Assembly (NCBI RefSeq): GCF_035319885.1
Contig: NZ_CP141285.1
Coordinates: 2,480,001-2,544,000 of the forward strand
DNA from: Altererythrobacter sp. H2
GTDB taxonomy: Bacteria; Pseudomonadota; Alphaproteobacteria; Sphingomonadales; Sphingomonadaceae
Length of the DNA stretch: 64,000 nucleotides
Reading direction: 5' to 3'
The notes under the pieces were generated by a model. That model ran no database searches, was not told the origin of the DNA, and saw nothing but the letters and a program-made list of their open reading frames with translations. Shown here piece after piece: positions 56,913 to 64,000 of this stretch (position 1 is the stretch's first letter; every line of letters starts with the position of its first letter). Position numbers and translations under genes: made by a program.

Positions 56913-56948
56913 CCTCCAGTCATGTGCGAACGTCGCCCATGACGGAGG
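56913..56948 (-). promoter_or_regulatory. ribosome-site sequestering hairpin of the cobalamin riboswitch
   Basis: In the btuB leader CCTCCGTCATG (56948-56938) pairs with CATGACTGGAGG (56924-56913) with one bulged T. The second arm includes the GGAGG ribosome site of btuB. When this helix forms, translation would be blocked, as expected when B12 is bound. The link to the aptamer state is inferred. Confidence 0.7.
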
Positions 56949-57008
56949 ACAGCCTGCGAATTCAGGCTTTCCCCGCAACTTCCGGTACACCCCGCCCGGC
57001 CGCTCGAA

Positions 57009-57183
57009 CGACACGCACAGGCAGGTCTCCTGGCTCCCGGATCAACGCTACTCCGCCGCCTTCCCGGGCCGGAGCCCAGTGGCATGTGGCGGGATCGCTC
57101 CCCGGTCACAGTTGCGGGGGCAGCGGGGGATTTGAACCCCCTTCCCTCTTAGGCCCGCTCTCGCGGGCAACCCGTGACGTCGG
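57009..57183 (-). ncRNA. cobalamin riboswitch aptamer
   Basis: On the minus strand, upstream of btuB, the conserved parts of the B12 aptamer appear in order: TAAGAGGGAA, CAAATCCCCCGCTGCCCCCG followed by CAACTGT, GCCACTGG, GGAAGGCGGCGGAGTAGCG, and the B12 box GAGCCAGGAGACCTGCC (57020-57036). The short P1 stem CGAC/GTCG sets the ends. It lies about 100 bases before btuB and senses adenosyl- or methyl-type cobalamins to repress the uptake operon. Confidence 0.96.
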
Positions 57184-57369
57184 GGCGAGCCATAGAGCGG
57201 TCGCCGCCTGCGGGCAAGCGCGGCGGCATTAACCGGTTGTTTGCCGTGCGCCTTAACCGCGCTGTGGAGGCTGTGCCCCTATGGGACAGGCCCCTTCGTC
57301 CACCTCGTCCGCCTGCCCCGCCCTTGCTACGCGCTTTGCGCGTATCGCCGCTCTGCCAGAGGAACCCGC

Positions 57370-58539
57370 TTGACCCGTCGCTCTGCCCACCCTGCCCAAG
57401 CCCCGCGGGTCCATGCCGGACCGCGCCCTCGCGCGCCGCGGCAGAACTTGGCGGCGCGGCTGCGGGCGGCGTTTTCGGGCAGACACCGCGGGCGGAGCCT
57501 CCTGGCACTGGCGGCAGCGATCGGGGTTCCGGCGATGGCCGCGCCGCTCGATTGGGGTGCGGAAGCAGACACCGGCTTCACTGCCCCCGCCGCCGTCACC
57601 CCCATGGCGTTCGAGCAGGCCGGGCAGAATTTCCCCGGTTCGGCCTTCTACTTCATCGAGGATGAAGCGCGGCTCAGCTATGATGTGGATACCGCGCCTG
57701 CCGTATTGTTCGACCAGACCGGCACCGGCAATGCCGAAGTGGCCGAGCTCGCCCTGCGCGACACGGTCGGCCCCTCGGCCCGCGCGTTCTTCGGCGGCGG
57801 CAGCGGGCTTGACCGCACCCGCGCGCTCGATTGCCTCGCCACGGCGATCTATTACGAAGCGGCGAGCGAATCGATCGGTGGGCAACGCGCGGTGGCGCAA
57901 GTGGTGCTCAACCGTGTGGCCCACCCAACCTATCCCAACACGGTCTGCGGCGTCGTTTACCAGGGCAGCGAGCGCAAGACCGGTTGCCAGTTCAGCTTCA
58001 CCTGTGACGGATCGCTGCGGCGTGTGCCTTCTGCCAGTGCGATGGCACGGGCCCGGATGGTTGCGCGCGATGCGCTGGCGGGCGACGTTTACACCCCGGT
58101 CGGCCTCGCCACCCATTATCACACGATCTGGATCTACCCCTACTGGGCGCCCAGCCTCGACCACATCGGCACCATAGGCGCCCACCGCTTCTACAAGTGG
58201 AAGGGGCCGGCCGGCACTCCGGCTGCATTCCGCTGGGCCTATGCCGGCGGAGAGCCGGTCTCGGCCCCCAATGCCCGGCGGACCGAGGACTACGCCACCG
58301 CCGCAGCCGATCCGATCGCGCTGGCCAAGGTGTTCGAGGAAGAGCGCCGCAAGGCTGAGGTGGATAGCAGGGGCGCCGGCCCGGTTCGCGCGGCTGCGCC
58401 CGCCTATGCCCCGGCCATCGAACAGCGCGGCGGGGATGCGATCTTCACCGCCGAAAACCTGCCGGCTTCGGGCGGGGTGAAGCAGGAATATGCCAATTCC
58501 GGCCGCTGGATTGCGGAGCCAGGCAAGCCTGCGCGGTAA
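57370..58539 (+). CDS. cell-wall hydrolase (Hydrolase_2/SleB type)
   Basis: About 389 residues from a TTG at 57370. A basic N-terminus leads to a hydrophobic segment (SLLALAAAIGVPAMAAP) that exports or anchors it. The catalytic domain (about 195-310) has LDCLATAIYYEAASESIGGQ with the active-site Glu, AVAQVVLNRVAHPTYPNTVC and FSFTCDGS. SleB-type enzymes cleave the glycan strand of peptidoglycan. The frame is open further upstream to 57241 and other weak starts are possible, so the N-terminus is uncertain. It is divergent from the B12 operon. Confidence 0.85.
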   Translation: MTRRSAHPAQAPRVHAGPRPRAPRQNLAARLRAAFSGRHRGRSLLALAAAIGVPAMAAPLDWGAEADTGFTAPAAVTPMAFEQAGQNFPGSAFYFIEDEARLSYDVDTAPAVLFDQTGTGNAEVAELALRDTVGPSARAFFGGGSGLDRTRALDCLATAIYYEAASESIGGQRAVAQVVLNRVAHPTYPNTVCGVVYQGSERKTGCQFSFTCDGSLRRVPSASAMARARMVARDALAGDVYTPVGLATHYHTIWIYPYWAPSLDHIGTIGAHRFYKWKGPAGTPAAFRWAYAGGEPVSAPNARRTEDYATAAADPIALAKVFEEERRKAEVDSRGAGPVRAAAPAYAPAIEQRGGDAIFTAENLPASGGVKQEYANSGRWIAEPGKPAR

Positions 58540-58645
58540 CCCGCAACGGGGGTTAATACGCCGTCAACCTTGCGCCGGAACCGATCCTTAGCAGCCCTGT
58601 TGCTACAACGGTCGCACTCCTCCGAATGACTGGAACCGTCTCCGC

Positions 58646-58963
58646 ATGACCCTGCGCTTTGCTGCCGCCCGCACCCCCGCCGCTTCGCCGCTAGCCCGTG
58701 TCCTGGCCCGGCGCACGGCTGGCCAGCCCGCCAATGACAACGGGGCGGAAACGCTCGACCAGATGCTGCACGCTGCCCTGCGCCATTTCGCCGAACACGG
58801 CCTCGGCGCAGCGGGCGACGCGCACCGCCGGGCGGAGCAGGCCTTCTTCGCCGGTGACCGCGAGTCCTATCAGTGGTGGCTGGGCGTTTGCCGAACGCTG
58901 GACAAGCGGCTCGCTGCCCGGCTGGAGCACAAGGCGTCGACCTGCAACGGTCCACTGCTCTGA
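58646..58963 (+). CDS. small hypothetical protein
   Basis: A 105-residue protein with a basic, Ala/Arg-rich N-terminus and a helical core (LDQMLHAALRHFAEHGLGA, HRRAEQAFFAGDRESYQWWL). No membrane segment or known motif is seen. The core with its acidic and aromatic residues has coding character, and the gene precedes the GGDEF-EAL gene by about 100 bases. It may be a sphingomonad-specific conserved protein; I cannot assign a role. Confidence 0.65.
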   Translation: MTLRFAAARTPAASPLARVLARRTAGQPANDNGAETLDQMLHAALRHFAEHGLGAAGDAHRRAEQAFFAGDRESYQWWLGVCRTLDKRLAARLEHKASTCNGPLL

Positions 58964-59065
58964 CGATTCGGGCCCCCGGTCTAACAAACCCCAACAAAAT
59001 CTACAGGGTGTTCGGGTAAGCCCCATTTAACCAATAAAAGAGGATTGCGCGCTATCCCGGAAGGC

Positions 59066-61027
59066 ATGGCGACAAGTGCTCTCTGGCGGAAAATCAGCAC
59101 GGTTTTCCCGCGCACCGGTGCCGACGCGCTCAATGAGCGGGTCCGGCGGAACCTGGTGCGCACCCTTTATACCCAGCCGAGCAGCCTGGCGATCGGGGCT
59201 TTCAACGGGATCGCCGCCAGTACCATCGCAGCCTATGTCAGCGGGTCGGAGCTTCTGGCTCTTGGCGCCATCATCCTCAGCGTGATTGCGGTGATCCGCG
59301 TGGGTGCCGCCTACGCCCTTTCGGCGGAGGAAGACGGCCCGAGCACCAACCTGCTCGAACTGACTTATGAAATCGGTGCGTTCACGTATGCCCTCGCGCT
59401 CGGTTCCATTGCCGCGCTGACCCTGGTGATTCAGTCGCCAGCGGCGGTCGAGGTGCTGATGATCGCCAACGCGACCTGTTACGGCGTGGGCATCTGCGCC
59501 CGCAACGCCGGCCGTCCGACCATTGCCCTGGGCCAGTTGTTCCTGACCTGCGGCCCGATCTTCCTTGCCGCGCTCTATATCGGCAGCCTGCCGTTCATCG
59601 CGCTTGCCGCAACCCTGTTCCTGCTGTTCCCGGCGATGGCCTCGATCACCATGAACCTGTTCCGCGAGCTGCGGAACAGCATTCGCGAGGCCGAACGCAA
59701 CGCCGAGCTGGCCGAGACCATGCGCCTGCTGGCCCGCACCGACGTGGTGACCGGGCTCACCAACCGGGCCGGGCTCAACCACGAACTGGTCGAACAGCTC
59801 ATGGCCTTGCCTGAAGGACGCCGGGCGGCGCTGTTCTGGGTCGATCTTGACCGGTTCAAGGAAGTGAACGACCTGCTGGGCCATGCCGTGGGTGACCGCC
59901 TGCTGCGACAGATCGCCCGGCGACTGGGCGAAATCACGCCGGAAAACGCCATTGTCGCCCGCTTCGGCGGCGATGAATTCATCGTCTTCTGCGAAGTCGA
60001 AACCCGGCAGGAAGCCGAACGCATCGCCAGCGAGGTTCATGCCGAGATCATGCGCCCGGTACGGATCGACGGCGACCGGATGGAAGTCCGCGCCTCGCTC
60101 GGCATCGCAGTGTTGCCCGAGGACGGAGACGATGCCGACAAGCTGATGCAATCGGCCGACCTGGCGCTCTACCACGCCAAGTCGAACGGCCGGGGCCAGA
60201 CCTGCTTCTTCAACGAATCGATGAGCCGCGACCTCATCCGCAGGCGCGAGATCGAGGCCGAACTGCGCGCCGCGATCCAGAAGGATGAGCTGTCGATCTT
60301 CTTCCAGCCGATCGTTGATCTGGCCACCGGGAAGATCCGCAGCTTCGAGGCGCTGGTGCGCTGGTTCCACCCGGAAAAGGGCGAACTGCGCCCCGACGAA
60401 TTCATTCCCGTGGCGGAAGAAACCGGCGTCATCGTCACGCTGGGCAACTGGATCACCGCGCAGGCGGCCAAGGCAGCCGCACAATGGCCGGAAAACGTCA
60501 CGATCGCGGTCAACCTTTCGCCCCTGCAGATCCACGCCCCGGGCGCCGTGCTCGGCATCCGCAACGCCCTGCGCGAAGCGGGCCTTCCGCCGCACCGGCT
60601 GGTGCTGGAGATCACCGAGACAGTCCTGCTCGACGAAAGCGAGGCGACCACCTTCTTCATCGAGACGCTGGCGGCTGACGGGGTCAAGTTCGCGCTGGAC
60701 GATTTCGGCACCGGCTATTCCTCGATCGGCTACATCAACAAGTTCCCCTTCTCCAAGATCAAGGTCGACCGCAGCTTCGTGTCCGGCCCCGGGGTCGGCC
60801 GCAAGACCCAGGCGATCATCCATGCCGTGGCCGAAATGGGCGCACAGCTTGACATGGAAATCGTGGCCGAGGGCCTCGAGACGATCGAGCAGGTCCAGGC
60901 CGTGCGCGATGCAGGCTGCACGCTGGGCCAGGGCTACTACTTCAGTCGCGCGGTGCCCGATTACCTCGCCGCGATGCTGCTGGCGCAGGAACGCGATGCC
61001 GACGATGAGGACCGCATGACCGCCTGA
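59066..61027 (+). CDS. membrane GGDEF-EAL cyclic-di-GMP protein
   Basis: About 653 residues. Four or five helices (about 45-200) form an N-terminal membrane domain without a named sensor fold. The GGDEF domain (about 225-390) has FWVDLDRFKEVNDLLGHAVG and an intact RFGGDEF, but no RxxD inhibitory site before it. The EAL domain (about 405-645) has SFEALVRWFHPEKG, NLSPLQIH, LEITETVLLDESE, DDFGTGYSSIGY, KVDRSFVSG and EGLETIEQ, all consistent with phosphodiesterase activity. It may make and break c-di-GMP. The ATG at 59066 is preferred; an in-frame TTG lies 21 bases upstream with poor spacing. Confidence 0.9.
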   Translation: MATSALWRKISTVFPRTGADALNERVRRNLVRTLYTQPSSLAIGAFNGIAASTIAAYVSGSELLALGAIILSVIAVIRVGAAYALSAEEDGPSTNLLELTYEIGAFTYALALGSIAALTLVIQSPAAVEVLMIANATCYGVGICARNAGRPTIALGQLFLTCGPIFLAALYIGSLPFIALAATLFLLFPAMASITMNLFRELRNSIREAERNAELAETMRLLARTDVVTGLTNRAGLNHELVEQLMALPEGRRAALFWVDLDRFKEVNDLLGHAVGDRLLRQIARRLGEITPENAIVARFGGDEFIVFCEVETRQEAERIASEVHAEIMRPVRIDGDRMEVRASLGIAVLPEDGDDADKLMQSADLALYHAKSNGRGQTCFFNESMSRDLIRRREIEAELRAAIQKDELSIFFQPIVDLATGKIRSFEALVRWFHPEKGELRPDEFIPVAEETGVIVTLGNWITAQAAKAAAQWPENVTIAVNLSPLQIHAPGAVLGIRNALREAGLPPHRLVLEITETVLLDESEATTFFIETLAADGVKFALDDFGTGYSSIGYINKFPFSKIKVDRSFVSGPGVGRKTQAIIHAVAEMGAQLDMEIVAEGLETIEQVQAVRDAGCTLGQGYYFSRAVPDYLAAMLLAQERDADDEDRMTA

Positions 61028-61052
61028 TCCGGGCGCTTTGCATCGGCTTTAA

Positions 61053-61073
61053 TGCAACTGCGAACCAGTTGCA
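61053..61073. repeat. 8-bp inverted repeat upstream of mdh
   Basis: TGCAACTG, a 5-base spacer CGAAC, then CAGTTGCA: a perfect inverted repeat 25 bases after the GGDEF-EAL stop and about 165 bases before mdh. A longer CTTTGCA/TGCAAAG pair surrounds it. It may be an operator for a dimeric regulator or a transcript-end hairpin. Confidence 0.5.
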
Positions 61074-61172
61074 AAGATAAGTGCCCTCTCATACCTTTTG
61101 ACGGTTGCTTTCAGCATTATGCAGGCTTAGTCGCTTGGCATTCGCCGGGCGCAGCTTACTCGCGGGACGTGA

Positions 61173-62677
<1,505 letters not shown>

Positions 62678-62694
<17 letters not shown>

Positions 62695-63568
62695 CAAGAA
62701 CACCAAGGTCATCACGCAGGGGATGACCGGCGAAACCGGTACCTTCCACACCCAGCAGGCGCTCGCCTACGGCACGCAGATGGTTGGCGGCGTGACCCCC
62801 GGCAAGGGCGGCACCACGCACATCGACCTGCCGGTCTATGACACCGTGGCCGAAGCCAGGCACGCCACCGGTGCGACCGCATCGTGCATCTACGTGCCGC
62901 CGCCGTTCGCGGCCGATTCCATCCTTGAAGCGATCGATGCCGAGATGGAACTGATCGTCTGCATTACCGAAGGCATCCCGGTGCTCGACATGGTCCGCGT
63001 CAAGCGCGCGCTGTCTGGCAGCAAGAGCCGCCTGATCGGCCCCAACTGCCCCGGCGTGCTGACTCCGAACGAGTGCAAGATCGGCATCATGCCCGGCTCC
63101 ATCTTCAAGAAGGGCACCGTCGGCGTCGTCAGCCGCTCGGGCACGCTGACCTATGAAGCCGTGCACCAGACCACCATGGTCGGCCTTGGCCAGACCACCG
63201 CGGTCGGCATTGGCGGCGATCCGGTCAACGGCACCAACTTCATCGACGTGCTGGAGCTGTTCCTGGCCGACGACGAGACCAAGAGCATCATCATGATCGG
63301 TGAAATCGGCGGCAGTGCGGAAGAAGAAGCGGCCGAATTTATCGCCCACAAGGCCAAGCAGGGCATCAAGAAGCCGATGGTCGGCTTCATCGCCGGGCGC
63401 ACCGCCCCTCCGGGCCGTCGCATGGGCCACGCCGGTGCGATCGTCTCCGGCGGCCAGGGCGGCGCGGATGACAAGATCGCGGCGATGGAAAAGGCCGGCA
63501 TCCGTGTCAGCCCTTCGCCATCCGAACTCGGCACCACGCTCGACGCGCTGCTGAAAGAGCTGGTGTAG
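62678..63568 (+). CDS. sucD: succinyl-CoA synthetase alpha subunit
   Basis: A 296-residue subunit. CoA-binding motifs at the start ([19 protein letters not shown], then [15 protein letters not shown]), [20 protein letters not shown], and the phosphorylated His in [14 protein letters not shown] are all present. It makes succinate and ATP or GTP from succinyl-CoA. The beta subunit gene sucC, often directly upstream, is not in this window. sucA begins 33 bases after its stop. Confidence 0.97.
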
Positions 63569-63600
63569 CCCTCTCTCCTCTCCCTCCCCCGGAGCCGACC

Positions 63601-64000
63601 ATGGGTAACGAAAACCAGACCTTCCTGCCCGAGCTTTCCGACCAGGAAGGCCCGCAGCCCGGCCCGTCGTGGGGCAACCCGCGCTGGCTCGATACGGTGT
63701 CGGGCAGCAGCGCCGACCTGACTGCTGCGCTCGACCCGACGCAGATGCGCCTCGTGGTCGAGCAGGCGGCGAAGAAGGCCGGCAAGGCCGCCGATCCGCG
63801 CGCGATCGAAGAGGCCGCGGCCGACTCGATCCGCGCCATGCTGCTGATCCGCACCTTCCGCGTTCGCGGGCACCTGGCGGCGGACCTCGATCCGCTGGGG
63901 CTGTCGAAGCAGGAGCTTCCGGCCGACCTCGATCCGGAATACCACGGCTTTTCCGGCGCTGCGCTGGACCGGCCGGTCTATCTTGGCGGGAACCTGGGGC
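63601..64000 (+). CDS. sucA: 2-oxoglutarate dehydrogenase E1, N-terminal part (cut by window end)
   Basis: The first 133 residues of SucA. The start [16 protein letters not shown] is preceded by CCGGAG. The E1 N-terminal region follows: a short segment with [14 protein letters not shown], then the helical block [20 protein letters not shown] and [20 protein letters not shown]. This is standard for the TCA-cycle E1, which with sucB/odhB makes succinyl-CoA. The thiamine site lies beyond the window. Confidence 0.95.
   Translation, partial: MGNENQTFLPELSDQEGPQPGPSWGNPRWLDTVSGSSADLTAALDPTQMRLVVEQAAKKAGKAADPRAIEEAAADSIRAMLLIRTFRVRGHLAADLDPLGLSKQELPADLDPEYHGFSGAALDRPVYLGGNLG

Noticed and set aside
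57120-57183. tRNA-like TTTGAACCCCC segment
   Set aside because: It is part of the cobalamin riboswitch; no cloverleaf can be drawn.

Overview
The window is a high-GC chromosomal segment of an alphaproteobacterium, most likely a sphingomonad of the Erythrobacteraceae type. Supporting signs are the SapC, DUF6456, DcaP-type and CpdR proteins, a GTTC-N7-GTTC SOS box in front of uvrA, a CrbS/CrbR-type acetate switch beside acs, and mdh/sucD/sucA gene order. This assignment is inference from gene content; no 16S rRNA gene is present.

Layout. 1-9.3 kb: a PhoQ/PhoP-like two-component pair with a PepSY-like protein, a SIMPL protein, an ABC-F ATPase, a DUF6456 protein, an XRE regulator overlapping a GT4 glycosyltransferase, and yajC-secD-secF. 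9.5-17.6 kb: tRNA-Pro, a CitE-like lyase, a GTA-type holin, a DEAD-box helicase, an FAD-linked oxidase, SapC, a chain of hairpins ending in a terminator, an N-formylglutamate amidohydrolase-like protein, CpdR and tRNA-Val. 17.6-30 kb: acetate and carbon uptake, with a DcaP porin, acs, crbR, crbS (its receiver domain broken by a one-base frame change in a G8 run), a large/small sodium:solute symporter pair, a DnaQ-like exonuclease and a cNMP/CBS/DUF294 protein. 30-38.1 kb: nitronate monooxygenase, cyclopropane-fatty-acid synthase-like methyltransferase, alkaline phosphatase with a candidate Pho box, a CPA2 antiporter and argG.

38.1-43.4 kb is the least ordinary part. Downstream of argG lie DnaA-box-like motifs and then about 550 bases without a plausible gene but with six strong hairpins, most capped by GNRA or UUCG loops, which looks like a large structured RNA. 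Next come rlpA, a terminase-small-subunit-like HTH protein, and an AT-richer two-gene island encoding a ParB/Srx-fold protein and an Mrr-type PD-(D/E)XK nuclease, followed by dispersed intergenic repeats.

43.4-52.3 kb: uvrA with its SOS box, a secreted coiled-coil protein, an M3 peptidase, an AT-richer GIY-YIG plus zinc-ribbon pair, and a complete IS3-family (IS407-like) element with 4-bp target duplication. 52.4-57.2 kb: a vitamin B12 uptake operon btuB-btuF-btuC-btuD behind a cobalamin riboswitch whose expression platform can mask the btuB ribosome-binding site. 57.3-64 kb: a cell-wall hydrolase, a GGDEF-EAL protein, and the TCA genes mdh, sucD and sucA (cut by the window end), with a small secreted protein overlapping both mdh and sucD where sucC would often lie.
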